64,000 nt of DNA from Hydractinia symbiolongicarpus (taxonomy: Eukaryota > Cnidaria > Hydrozoa > Anthoathecata > Hydractiniidae). Below the pieces are notes generated by a model that saw only the letters and a program-made list of their open reading frames with translations, did not search any database and was not told the origin of the DNA. Made by a program: the position numbers and the translations under genes. Below, piece by piece: positions 40,866 through 53,519 of this stretch (positions within the stretch are counted from its first letter, which is position 1; every line of letters begins with the position of its first letter). Where the stretch lies: the NCBI RefSeq assembly GCF_029227915.1, contig NC_079880.1, positions 2,482,001 through 2,546,000 on the forward strand, in the 5' to 3' direction.

Positions 40866-43800
40866 ATTTTTTAAATTATTATTTTACCACTAAAGCCCAT
40901 GAGACTTGTAGTTTTTAAAAATGTTTTCATTTTTGATGAGACGCTGAATGAAAGAAGTTTAATCGCCGGCAGACGAAAACCTGCGATTTCCCGTAAATCC
41001 CGGACTCGGCCCGTATAGTCAAAAGTATAATAAGAAAGTACCCAGGGTGTAAACTCATTTCCCGAACGATTTTTTAAATTATTATTTCACCACTAAAGCC
41101 CATGAGACTTGTAGTTTTTAAAAATGTTTTCATTTTTGATGAGACGCTGAATAAAAGAAATTTAATCGCCAGCAAACGAAAACCCTCCATTTCCCGTAAA
41201 CCCTGGACTCGGCCCGTATAACCAAAAGTATACAAAGAAAGTACCCAGGGAGTAAACTCATTTCCCGAACGATTTTTTAAATTATTTTTTCACCACTAAA
41301 ACGCATGAGACTTGTAGTTTTCAAAAATGTTTTCATTTTTGATGAGACGCTTAATGAAAGAGGTTTAATCGCCGGAAAACGAAAACCCGCGATTTCCCGT
41401 AAATCCCGGGCTTGACCCGTATAGTCGAATGTATACAAAGAAAGTACCCTGTGAGTAAACTCATTTCCAGAACGATTTTTTAAATTATTTTTTCACCACT
41501 AAAACGCATAAGACTTGTAGTTTTTAAAAATGTTTTCATTTTTGATGAGACGCTGAATAAAAGAAGTTTAATCGCCAGCAAACGAAAACCCGCCATTTCC
41601 CGTAAACCCTGGACTCGGCCCGTATAACCAAAAGTATACAAAGAAAGTACCCAGGGTGTAAACTCATTTCCCGAACGATTTTTTAAATTATTTTTACACC
41701 ACTAAAACGCATGAGACTTGTAGTTTTCAAAAATGTTTTCATTTTTGATGAGACGCTGAATAAAAGAAGTTTAATCGCCGGCAAACGAAAACCTGCGATT
41801 TCCCGTAAATCCCGTACTCGGCCCGTATAGTCAAAAGTATACAAAGAAAGTACCCAGGGAGTAAACTCATTTCCCAAACGATTTTTTAAATTATTATTTC
41901 ACCACTAAAGCCCATAAGACTTGTAGTTTTGGAAAATGTTTTCATTTTTGATGAGACGCTGAATAAAAGAAGTTTAATCGCCGGCAAACGAAAACCCGCA
42001 ATTTCCCGTAAATCCCGGTCTCGGCCCGTATAGTCAAATGTATACAAGAAAAGTACCCAGTGAGTAAACTCATTTCCCTAACGATTTTTTAAATTATTTT
42101 TTCACCACTAAAACGCATGAGACTTGTAGTTTTCAAAAATGTTTTCATTTTTGATGAGACGTTGAATGAAAGAAGTTTAATCGCCGGCAGACGAAAACCT
42201 GCGATTTCCCGTAAATCCCGGACTCGGCCCGTATAGTCAAAAGTATAATAAGAAAGTACCCAGGGTGTAAACTTATTTCCCGAACGATTTTTTAAATTAT
42301 TATTTCACCACTAAAGCCCATGAGACTTGTAGTTTTTAAAAATGTTTTCATTTTTGATGAGACGCTGAATAAAAGAAATTTAATCGCCAGCAAACGAAAA
42401 CCCGCCATTTCCCGTAAATCCCGGTCTCGGCCCGTATAGTCAAATGTATACAAGAAAAGTACCCAGTGAGTAAACTCATTTCCCTAACGATTTTTTAAAT
42501 TATTTTTTCACCACTAAAACGCATGAGACTTGTAGTTTTCAAAAATGTTTTCATTTTTGATGAGACGTTGAATGAAAGAAGTTTAATCGCCGGCAGACGA
42601 AAACCTGCGATTTCCCGTAAATCCCGGACTCGGCCCGTATAGTCAAAAGTATAATAAGAAAGTACCCAGGGTGTAAACTTATTTCCCGAACGATTTTTTA
42701 AATTATTATTTCACCACTAAAGCCCATGAGACTTGTAGTTTTTAAAAATGTTTTCATTTTTGATGAGACGCTGAATAAAAGAAATTTAATCGCCAGCAAA
42801 CGAAAACCCGCCATTTCCCGTAAACCCTGGACTCGGCCCGTATAACCAAAAGTATACAAAGAAAGTACCCAGGGAGTAAACTCATTTCCCGAACGATTTT
42901 TTAAATTATTTTTTCACCACTAAAACGCATGAGACTTGTAGTTTTCAAAAATGTTTTCATTTTTGATGAGACGCCTAATGAAAGAGGTTTAATCGCCGGA
43001 AAACGAAAACCCGCCATTTCCCGTAAACCCCGGACTCGGCCCGCATAGTCAAAAGTATACAAAGAAAGTACCCAGGGAGTAAACTCATTTCCCGAACGAT
43101 TTTTTAAATTATTTTTTCAGCACTAAAACGCATGAGACTTGCAGTTTTTAAAAATGTTTTCATTTTTGATGAGACGGTGAATAAAAGAAGTTTAATTGCC
43201 GGCAAACGAAAACCTGCGATTTCCCGTAAATCCTGGACTCGGCCCGTATAGTCAAAAGTATACAAAGAAAGTACCCAGGGTGTAAACTCATTTCCCGAAC
43301 GATTTTTTAAATTATTTTTTCACTACTAAAACGCATGAGACTTGTAGTTTTCAAAAATGTTTTCATTTTTGATGAGACGCTGAATAAAAGAAGTTTAATC
43401 GCCGGCAAACGAAAACCTGCGATTTCCCGTAAATCCCGTACTCGGCCCGTATAGTCAAAAGTATACAAAGAAAGTACCCAGGGAGTAAACTCATTTCCCA
43501 AACGATTTTTTAAATTATTATTTCACCACTAAAGCCCATGAGACTTGTAGTTTTTAAAAATGTTTTCATTTTTGATGAGACGCTGAATAAAAGAAGTTTA
43601 ATCGCCGGCAAACGAAAACCTGCGATTTCCTGTAAATTCCGGACTCGGCCCGTATAGTCAAAAGTATACAAAGAAAGTACCCAGAGAGTAAACTCATTTC
43701 CAGAACGATTTTTTAAATTATTTTTTCACCATTGAAACGCATAAGACTTGTAGTTTTTAAAAATGTTTTCATTTTTGATGAGACGCTGAATAAAAAAGGT

Positions 43801-45230
43801 TTAATCGCCGGCAAACGAAAACCTGCGATTTCCCGTAAATCCCGGACTCGGCCCGTATAGTCAAAAGTATACAAAGAAAGTACCCAGGGTGTAAACTCAT
43901 TTCCCGAACGATTTTTTAAATTATTTTTTCACCACTAAAACGCATGAGACTTGTAGTTTTCAAAAATGTTTTCATTTTTGATGAGACGCTGAATAAAAAA
44001 AGTTTAATCGCCGGCAAACGAAAACCCGCGATTTCCCGTAAATCCCGTACTCGGCCCGTATAGTCAAAAGTATACAAAGAAAGTACCCAGGGAGTAAACT
44101 CATTTCCCAAACGATTTTTTAAATTATTATTTCACCACTAAAGCCCATGAGACTTGTAGTTTTTAAAAATGTTTTCATTTTTGATGAGACGCTGAATGAA
44201 AGAAGTTTAATCGCCGGCAGACGAAAACCTGCGATTTCCCGTAAATCCCGGACTCGGCCCGAATAGTCAAAAGTATAATAAGAAAGTACCCAGGGTGTAA
44301 ACTCATTTCCCGAACGATTTTTTAAATTATTATTTCACCACTAAAGCCCATGAGACTTGTAGTTTTTAAAAATGTTTTCATTTTTGATGAGACGCTGCAT
44401 AAAAGAAATTTAATCGCCAGCAAACGAAAACCCGCCATTTCCCGTTAACCCTGGACTCGGCCTGTATAACCAAAAGTATACAAAGAAAGTACCCAGGGAG
44501 TAAACTCATTTCCCGAACGATTTTTTAAATTTTTTTTTCACCACTAAAACGCATGAGACTTGTAGTTTTCAAAAATGTTTTCATTTTTGATGAGACGCTT
44601 AATGAAAGAGGTTTAATTGCCGGAAAACGAAAACCCGCGATTTCCCGTAAATCCCGGGCTTGACCCGTATAGTCGAATGTATACAAAGAAAGTACCCTGT
44701 GAGTAAACTCATTTCCAGAACGATTTTTTAAATTATTTTTTCACCACTAAAACGCATAAGACTTGTAGTTTTTAAAAATGTTTTCATTTTTGATGAGACG
44801 CTGAATAAAAGAAGTTTAATCGCCGGCAAACAAAAACCCGCCAATTCCCGTAAACCCCGGACTCGGCCCGCATAGTCAAAAGTATACAAAGAAAGTACCC
44901 AGGGAGTAAACTCATTTCCCGAACGATTTTTTAAATTATTTTTTCAGCACTAAAACGCATGAGACTTGCAGTTTTTAAAAATGTTTTCATTTTTGATGAG
45001 ACGGTGAATAAAAGAAGTTTAATCGCCGGCAAACGAAAACCTGCGATTTCCTGTAAATTCTGGACTCGGCCCGTATAGTCAAAAGTATACAAAGAAAGTA
45101 CCCAGGGAGTAAACTCATTTCCCAAACGATTTTTTAAATTATTATTTCACCACTAAAACGCATGAGACTTGTAGTTTTCCAAAATGTTTTCATTTTTGAT
45201 GAGACGCTGAATAAAAGAAGTTTAATCGCC
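40866..45230 (+). repeat. 5,481-bp period block, copy 2 (lacks two monomers)
   Basis: This copy follows the first at 27 monomers as far as about 44.5 kb. After that, matching sequence lies 25 monomers (5,075 bp) upstream, for example 44,931 against 39,856. Two monomers (406 bp) present in copy 1 near 39.04-39.45 kb are therefore missing here, or were added to copy 1. The 25-monomer correspondence fades near 45.23 kb, where this copy switches to gcaaacaaaaccccgccatt. Confidence 0.85.
40887..41292 (+). repeat. Representative C-D monomer pair (406 bp)
   Basis: Two consecutive monomers of different families travel together. The first (C) has gctgaatgaaagaag, cggcagacg and agtataataagaaag, where the usual gtatac palindrome is destroyed. 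The second (D) has gaaatttaatcgccagc, a ccctggactcgg segment, and cccgtataaccaaaag. The C-then-D order recurs many times between about 10.1 and 48.9 kb, for example near 14.8, 25.3, 32.0, 37.1 and 42.6 kb. I saw no C marker outside that interval. D-type segments without C persist to about 52.2 kb. Confidence 0.88.
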
Positions 45231-47490
45231 GGCAAACAAAACCCCGCCATTTCCCGTAAACCCCGGACTCGGCCCGCATAGTCAAAAGTATACAAAGAAA
45301 GTACCGAGGGAGTAAACTCATTTCCCAAACGATTTTTTAAATTATTATTTCACCACTAAAACGCATGAGACTTGTAGTTTTCAAGAATGTTTTCATTTTT
45401 GATGAGACGCTGAATGAAAGAAGTTTAATCGCCGGCAGACAAAAACCTGCGATTTCCCGTAAATCCCGGACTCGGCCCGTATAGTCAAAAGTATAATAAG
45501 AAAGTACCCAGGGTGTAAACTCATTTCCCGAACGATTTTTTAAATTATTATTTCACCACTAAAGCACATGAGACTTGTAGTTTTTAAAAATGTTTTCATT
45601 TTTGATGAGACGCTGAATAAAAGAAATTTAATCGCCAGCAAACGAAAACCCGCCATTTCCCGTAAACCCTGGACTCGGCCTGTATAACCAAAAGTATACA
45701 AAGAAAGTACCCAGGGAGTAAACTCATTTCCCGAACGATTTTTTAAATTTTTTTTTCACCACTAAAACGCATGAGACTTGTAGTTTTCAAAAATGTTTTC
45801 ATTTTTGATGAGACGCTTAATGAAAGAGGTTTAATCGCCGGAAAACGAAAACCCGCGATTTCCCGTAAATCCCGGGCTTGACCCGTATAGTCGAATGTAT
45901 ACAAAGAAAGTACCCTGTGAGTAAACTCATTTCCAGAACGATTTTTTAAATTATTTTTTCACCACTAAAACGCATAAGACTTGTAGTTTTTAAAAATGTT
46001 TTCATTTTTGATGAGACGCTGAATAAAAGAAGTTTAATCGCCGGCAAACAAAAACCCGCCAATTCCCGTAAATCCCGGACTCGGCCCGAATAGTCAAAAG
46101 TATAATAAGAAAGTACCCAGGGTGTAAACTCATTTCCCGAACGATTTTTTAAATTATTATTTCACCACTAAAGCCCATGAGACTTGTAGTTTTTAAAAAT
46201 GTTTTCATTTTTGATGAGACGCTGAATAAAAGAAGTTTAATCGCCGGCAAACAAAAACCCGCCAATTCCCGTAAACCCCGGACTCGGCCCGCATAGTCAA
46301 AAGTATACAAAGAAAGTACCCAGGGAGTAAACTCATTTCCCGAACGATTTTTTAAATTATTTTTTCAGCACTAAAACGCATGAGACTTGCAGTTTTTAAA
46401 AATGTTTTCATTTTTGATGAGACGGTGAATAAAAGAAGTTTAATCGCCGGCAAACGAAAACCTGCGATTTCCTGTAAATTCTGGACTCGGCCCGTATAGT
46501 CAAAAGTATACAAAGAAAGTACCCAGGGAGTAAACTCATTTCCCAAACGATTTTTTAAATTATTATTTCACCACTAAAACGCATGAGACTTGTAGTTTTC
46601 CAAAATGTTTTCATTTTTGATGAGACGCTGAATAAAAGAAGTTTAATCGCCGGCAAACAAAACCCCGCCATTTCCCGTAAACCCCGGACTCGGCCCGCAT
46701 AGTCAAAAGTATACAAAGAAAGTACCGAGGGAGTAAACTCATTTCCCAAACGATTTTTTAAATTATTATTTCACCACTAAAACGCATGAGACTTGTAGTT
46801 TTCAAGAATGTTTTCATTTTTGATGAGACGCTGAATGAAAGAAGTTTAATCGCCGGCAGACAAAAACCTGCGATTTCCCGTAAATCCCGGACTCGGCCCG
46901 TATAGTCAAAAGTATAATAAGAAAGTACCCAGGGTGTAAACTCATTTCCCGAACGATTTTTTAAATTATTATTTCACCACTAAAGCACATGAGACTTGTA
47001 GTTTTTAAAAATGTTTTCATTTTTGATGAGACGCTGAATAAAAGAAATTTAATCGCCAGCAAACGAAAACCCGCCATTTCCCGTAAACCCTGGACTCGGC
47101 CTGTATAACCAAAAGTATACAAAGAAAGTACCCAGGGAGTAAACTCATTTCCCGAACGATTTTTTAAATTTTTTTTTCACCACTAAAACGCATGAGACTT
47201 GTAGTTTTCAAAAATGTTTTCATTTTTGATGAGACGCTTAATGAAAGAGGTTTAATCGCCGGAAAACGAAAACCCGCGATTTCCCGTAAATCCCGGGCTT
47301 GACCCGTATAGTCGAATGTATACAAAGAAAGTACCCTGTGAGTAAACTCATTTCCAGAACGATTTTTTAAATTATTTTTTCACCACTAAAACGCATAAGA
47401 CTTGTAGTTTTTAAAAATGTTTTCATTTTTGATGAGACGCTGAATAAAAGAAGTTTAATCGCCGGCAAACAAAAACCCGCCAATTCCCGT
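44800..47490 (+). repeat. 1,421-bp HOR (7 monomers), two units with a junction patch
   Basis: Units at about 44.80-46.07 and 46.22-47.49 kb keep an offset of 1,421 bp. Monomers ending at 45,125 and 46,546, and at 45,328 and 46,749, correspond, as do the ttaaatttttttttcacc sites at 45,745 and 47,166. Between them lies a short mosaic segment described separately. Confidence 0.85.
46062..46225 (+). repeat. Mosaic monomer junction (A/C chimera)
   Basis: A monomer starts as the local A variant (gcaaacaaaaacccgccaat up to about 46,062). By 46,073 it becomes the C type (aaatcccggactcggcccga, then agtataataagaaag). The next monomer is A-like again by about 46,224 (gctgaataaaagaagtt, then caaacaaaaacccgccaatt), where a D monomer normally follows C. 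The switch points lie within shared sequence. The patch looks like a gene-conversion tract or a pair of close crossovers. Confidence 0.72.
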
Positions 47491-47769
47491 AAACCCCGGA
47501 CTCGGCCCGCATAGTCAAAAGTATACAAAGAAAGTACCCAGGGAGTAAACTCATTTCCCGAACGATTTTTTAAATTATTTTTTCAGCACTAAAACGCATG
47601 AGACTTGCAGTTTTTAAAAATGTTTTCATTTTTGATGAGACGGTGAATAAAAGAAGTTTAATCGCCGGCAAACGAAAACCTGCAATTTCCTGTAAATTCT
47701 GGACTCGGCCCGTATAGTCAAAAGTATACAAAGAAAGTACCCAGGGAGTAAACTCATTTCCCAAACGAT

Positions 47770-48470
47770 TTTTTAAATTATTATTTCACCACTAAAACGC
47801 ATGAGACTTGTAGTTTTCCAAAATGTTTTCATTTTTGATGAGACGCTGAATAAAAGAAGTTTAATCGCCGGCAAACGAAAACCTGCGATTTCCCGTAAAT
47901 CCCGTACTCGGCCCGTATAGTCAAAAGTATACAAAGAAAGTACCCAGGGAGTAAACTCATTTCCCAAACGATTTTTTAAATTATAATTTCACCACGAAAG
48001 CCCATGAGACTTGTAGTTTTTAAAAATGTTTTCATTTTTGATGAGACGCTGAATAAAAGAAGTTTAATCGCCGGCAAACGAAAACCCGCAATTTCCCGTA
48101 AATCCCGGTCTCGGCCCGTATAGTCAAAAGTATACAAGGAAAGTAACCAGTGAGTAAACTCATTTCCCTAACGATTTTTTAGATTATTTTTTCACCATTA
48201 AAACGCATAAGACTTGTAGTTTTTAAAAATGTTTTCATTTTTGATGAGACGCTGAATAAAAAAAGTTAAATCGCCGGCAAACGAAAACCTGCGATTTCCC
48301 GTAAATCCCGGACTCGGCCCGTATAGTCAAAAGTATACAAAGAAAGTACCCAGGGTGTAAACTCATTTCCCGAACGATTTTTTAAATTATTTTTTCACCA
48401 CTAAAACGCATGAGACTTGTAGTTTTCCAAAATGTTTTCATTTTTGATGAGACGCTGAATAAAAGAAGTT
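47770..48470 (+). repeat. Block copied from about 40.06-40.76 kb (offset 7,714 bp)
   Basis: The monomer beginning near 40,059 recurs at 47,773 (38 monomers). The rare ataatttcaccacgaaagcc marker is at 40,268 and 47,982, and the gttaaatcgcc and agtaaccagtgag variants follow in both copies. The match weakens near 48.47 kb at atcgctggcaaac. Confidence 0.78.
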
Positions 48471-48924
48471 TAATCGCTGGCAAACAAAAACCTGCGATTT
48501 CCCGTAAATCCCGTACTCGGCCCGCATAGTCAAAAGTATACAAAGAAAGTACCCAGGGAGTAAACTCATTTCCCAAACGATTTTTTAAATTATTATTTCA
48601 CCACTAAAACGCATGAGACTTGTAGTTTTCAAGAATGTTTTCATTTTTGATGAGACGCTGAATGAAAGAAGTTTAATCGCCGGCAGACGAAAACCTGCGA
48701 TTTCCCGTAAATCCCGGACTCGGCCCGTATAGTCAAAAGTATAATAAGAAAGTACCCAGGGTGTAAACTCATTTCCCGAACGATTTTTTAAAATATTATT
48801 TCACCACTAAAGCACATGAGACTTGTAGTTTTTAAAAATGTTTTCATTTTTGATGAGACGCTGAATAAAAGAAATTTAATCGCCAGCAAACGAAAACCCG
48901 CCATTTCCCGTAAACCCTGGACTC

Positions 48925-51900
48925 GGCCTGTATAACCAAAAGTATACAAAGAAAGTACCCAGGGAGTAAACTCATTTCCCGAACGATTTTTTAAATTTTT
49001 TTTTCACCACTAAAACGCATGAGACTTGTAGTTTTCAAAAATGTTTTCATTTTTGATGAGACGCTTAATGAAAGAGGTTTAATCGCCGGAAAACGAAAAC
49101 CCGCGATTTCCCGTAAATCCCGGGCTTGACCCGTATAGTCGAATGTATACAAAGAAAGTACCCTGTGAGTAAACTCATTTCCAGAACGATTTTTTAAATT
49201 ATGTTTTCACCACTAAAACGCATAAGACTTGTAGTTTTTAAAAATGTTTTCATTTTTGATGAGACGGTGAATAAAAGAAGTTTAATCGCCGGCAAACGAA
49301 AACCTGCGATTTCCTGTAAATTCTGGACTCGGCCCGTATAGTCAAAAGTATACAAAGAAAGTACCCAGGGAGTAAACTCATTTCCCAAACGATTTTTTAA
49401 ATTATTATTTCACCACTAAAACGCATGAGACTTGTAGTTTTCAAGAATGTTTTCATTTTTGATGAGACGCTGAATAAAAGAAGTTTAATCGCCGGCAAAC
49501 GAAAACCTGCGATTTCCTGTAAATTCCGGACTCGGCCGTATAGTCAAAAGTATACAAAGAAAGTACCGAGAGAGTAAACTCATTTCCAGAACGATTTTTT
49601 AAAATATTTTTTCACCATTAAAACGCATGAGACTTGTAGTTTTTAAAAATGTTTTCATTTTTGATGAGACGCTGAATAAAAAAGGTTTAATCGCCGGCAA
49701 ACGAAAACCTGCGATTTCCCGTAAATCCCGGACTCGGCCCGTATAGTCAAAAGTATACAAAGAAAGTACCCAGGGTGTAAACTCATTTCCCGAACGATTT
49801 TTTAAATTATTTTTTCACCACTAAAACGCATGAGACTTGTAGTTTTCCAAAATGTTTTCATTTTTGATGAGACGCTGAATAAAAGAAGTTTAATCGCCGG
49901 CAAACGAAAACCCGCCATTTCCCGTAAACCCTGGACTCGGCCTGTATAACCAAAAGTATACAAAGAAAGTACCCAGGGAGTAAACTCATTTCCCGAACGA
50001 TTTTTTAAATTTTTTTTTCACCACTAAAACGCATGAGACTTGTAGTTTTCAAAAATGTTTTCATTTTTGATGAGACGCTTAATGAAAGAGGTTTAATCGC
50101 CGGAAAACGAAAACCCGCGATTTCCCGTAAATCCCGGGCTTGACCCGTATAGTCGAATGTATACAAAGAAAGTACCATGTGAGTAAACTCATTTCCAGAA
50201 CGATTTTTTAAATTATTTTTTCACCACTAAAACGCATAAGACTTGTAGTTTTTAAAAATGTTTTCATTTTTGATGAGACGCTGAATAAAAGACGTTTAAT
50301 CGCCGGCAAACAAAAACCCGCCAATTCCCGTAAACCCCGGACTCGGCCCGCATAGTCAAAAGTATACAAAGAAAGTACCCAGGGAGTAAACTCATTTCCC
50401 GAACGATTTTTTAAATTATTTTTTCAGCACTAAAACGCATGAGACTTGCAGTTTTTAAAAATGTTTTCATTTTTGATGAGACGGTGAATAAAAGAAGTTT
50501 AATCGCCGGCAAACGAAAACCTGCGATTTCCTGTAAATTCTGGACTCGGCCCGTATAGTCAAAAGTATACAAAGAAAGTACCCAGGGAGTAAACTCATTT
50601 CCCAAACGATTTTTTAAATTATTATTTCACCACTAAAACGCATGAGACTTGTAGTTTTCAAGAATGTTTTCATTTTTGATGAGACGCTGAATAAAAGAAG
50701 TTTAATCGCCGGCAAACGAAAACCTGCGATTTCCTGTAAATTCCGGACTCGGCCGTATAGTCAAAAGTATACAAGGAAAGTAACCAGTGAGTAAACTCAT
50801 TTCCCTAACGATTTTTTAGATTATTTTTTCACCATTAAAACGCATAAGACTTGTAATTTTTAAAAATGTTTTCATTTTTGATGAGACGCTGAATAAAAAA
50901 AGTTTAATCGCCGGCAAACGAAAACCTGCGATTTCCCGTAAATCCCGGACTCGGCCCGTATAGTCAAAAGTATACAAAGAAAGTACCCAGGGTGTAAACT
51001 CATTTCCCGAACGATTTTTTAAATTATTTTTTCACCACTAAAACGCATGAGACTTGTAGTTTTCCAAAATGTTTTCATTTTTGATGAGACGCTGAATAAA
51101 AGAAGTTTAATCGCCGGCAAACAAAAACCCGCCATTTCCCGTAAACCCCGGACTCGGCCTGTATAACCAAAAGTATACAAAGAAAGTACCCAGGGAGTAA
51201 ACTCATTTCCCGAACGATTTTTTAAATTTTTTTTTCACCACTAAAACGCATGAGACTTGTAGTTTTCAAAAATGTTTTCATTTTTGATGAGACGCTTAAT
51301 GAAAGAGGTTTAATCGCCGGAAAACGAAAACCCGCGATTTCCCGTAAATCCCGGGCTTGACCCGTATAGTCGAATGTATACAAAGAAAGTACCCTGTGAG
51401 TAAACTCATTTCCAGAACGATTTTTTAAATTATGTTTTCACCACTAAAACGCATAAGACTTGTAGTTTTTAAAAATGTTTTCATTTTTGATGAGACGGTG
51501 AATAAAAGAAGTTTAATCGCCGGCAAACGAAAACCTGCGATTTCCTGTAAATTCTGGACTCGGCCCGTATAGTCAAAAGTATACAAAGAAAGTACCCAGG
51601 GAGTAAACTCATTTCCCAAACGATTTTTTAAATTATTATTTCACCACTAAAACGCATGAGACTTGTAGTTTTCAAGAATGTTTTCATTTTTGATGAGACG
51701 CTGAATAAAAGAAGTTTAATCGCCGGCAAACGAAAACCTGCGATTTCCTGTAAATTCCGGACTCGGCCGTATAGTCAAAAGTATACAAAGAAAGTACCGA
51801 GAGAGTAAACTCATTTCCAGAACGATTTTTTAAAATATTTTTTCACCATTAAAACGCATGAGACTTGTAGTTTTTAAAAATGTTTTCATTTTTGATGAGA

Positions 51901-53386
51901 CGCTGAATAAAAAAGGTTTAATCGCCGGCAAACGAAAACCTGCGATTTCCCGTAAATCCCGGACTCGGCCCGTATAGTCAAAAGTATACAAAGAAAGTAC
52001 CCAGGGTGTAAACTCATTTCCCGAACGATTTTTTAAATTATTTTTTCACCACTAAAACGCATGAGACTTGTAGTTTTCCAAAATGTTTTCATTTTTGATG
52101 AGACGCTGAATAAAAGAAGTTTAATCGCCGGCAAACGAAAACCCGCCATTTCCCGTAAACCCTGGACTCGGCCTGTATAACCAAAAGTATACAAAGAAAG
52201 TACCCAGGGAGTAAACTCATTTCCCGAACGATTTTTTAAATTTTTTTTTCACCACTAAAACGCATGAGACTTGTAGTTTTCAAAAATGTTTTCATTTTTG
52301 ATGAGACGCTTAATGAAAGAGGTTTAATCGCCGGAAAACGAAAACCCGCGATTTCCCGTAAATCCCGGGCTTGACCCGTATAGTCGAATGTATACAAAGA
52401 AAGTACCATGTGAGTAAACTCATTTCCAGAACGATTTTTTAAATTATTTTTTCACCACTAAAACGCATAAGACTTGTAGTTTTTAAAAATGTTTTCATTT
52501 TTGATGAGACGCTGAATAAAAGACGTTTAATCGCCGGCAAACAAAAACCCGCCAATTCCCGTAAACCCCGGACTCGGCCCGCATAGTCAAAAGTATACAA
52601 AGAAAGTACCCAGGGAGTAAACTCATTTCCCGAACGATTTTTTAAATTATTTTTTCAGCACTAAAACGCATGAGACTTGCAGTTTTTAAAAATGTTTTCA
52701 TTTTTGATGAGACGGTGAATAAAAGAAGTTTAATCGCCGGCAAACGAAAACCTGCGATTTCCTGTAAATTCTGGACTCGGCCCGTATAGTCAAAAGTATA
52801 CAAAGAAAGTACCCAGGGAGTAAACTCATTTCCCAAACGATTTTTTAAATTATTATTTCACCACTAAAACGCATGAGACTTGTAGTTTTCAAGAATGTTT
52901 TCATTTTTGATGAGACGCTGAATAAAAGAAGTTTAATCGCCGGCAAACGAAAACCTGCGATTTCCTGTAAATTCCGGACTCGGCCGTATAGTCAAAAGTA
53001 TACAAGGAAAGTAACCAGTGAGTAAACTCATTTCCCTAACGATTTTTTAGATTATTTTTTCACCATTAAAACGCATAAGACTTGTAATTTTTAAAAATGT
53101 TTTCATTTTTGATGAGACGCTGAATAAAAAAAGTTTAATCGCCGGCAAACGAAAACCTGCGATTTCCCGTAAATCCCGGACTCGGCCCGTATAGTCAAAA
53201 GTATACAAAGAAAGTACCCAGGGTGTAAACTCATTTCCCGAACGATTTTTTAAATTATTTTTTCACCACTAAAACGCATGAGACTTGTAGTTTTCCAAAA
53301 TGTTTTCATTTTTGATGAGACGCTGAATAAAAGAAGTTTAATCGCCGGCAAACAAAAACCCGCCATTTCCCGTAAACCCCGGACTC
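48925..53386 (+). repeat. 2,231-bp HOR (11 monomers), two tandem units
   Basis: Units are about 48,925-51,155 and 51,156-53,386. Each has two 1-bp deletions reading ctcggccgtatag (start 49,531; 50,748; 51,762; 52,979), which explains 11 x 203 minus 2. Internal spacing alternates: the ttaaatttttttttcacc sites at 48,993, 50,007, 51,224 and 52,238 are 1,014, 1,217 and 1,014 bp apart. The 11-mer is therefore itself a 5+6 duplication with divergence. Each unit has two B monomers and no C monomer. This is the first place where the core phase is lost. Confidence 0.9.
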
Positions 53387-53519
53387 GGCCCGCATAGTCA
53401 AAAGTATACAAAGAAAGTACCCAGGGAGTAAACTCATTTCCCGAACGATTTTTTAAGTTATTTTTTTCACCACTAAAACGCATGAGACTTGTAGTTTTCA
53501 AAAATGTTTTCATTTTTGA

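Larger units (their letters stand above)
9434..49390 (+). repeat. Core domain: phase-invariant A/B/C/D array
   Basis: From the atgagacttg landmark at 9,434 to that at 49,019 is 39,585 bp, exactly 195 x 203. Intermediate landmarks also fall on exact multiples (10,652; 14,306; 20,599; 21,614; 23,441; 25,877; 27,501). A second landmark series runs from 12,645 to 49,388 (181 monomers). No net indel has therefore accumulated between checkpoints, although compensating indels cannot be excluded by this test. Family C is confined to this domain. Large segmental duplications, listed separately, make up most of it. There are no genes. Confidence 0.92.
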
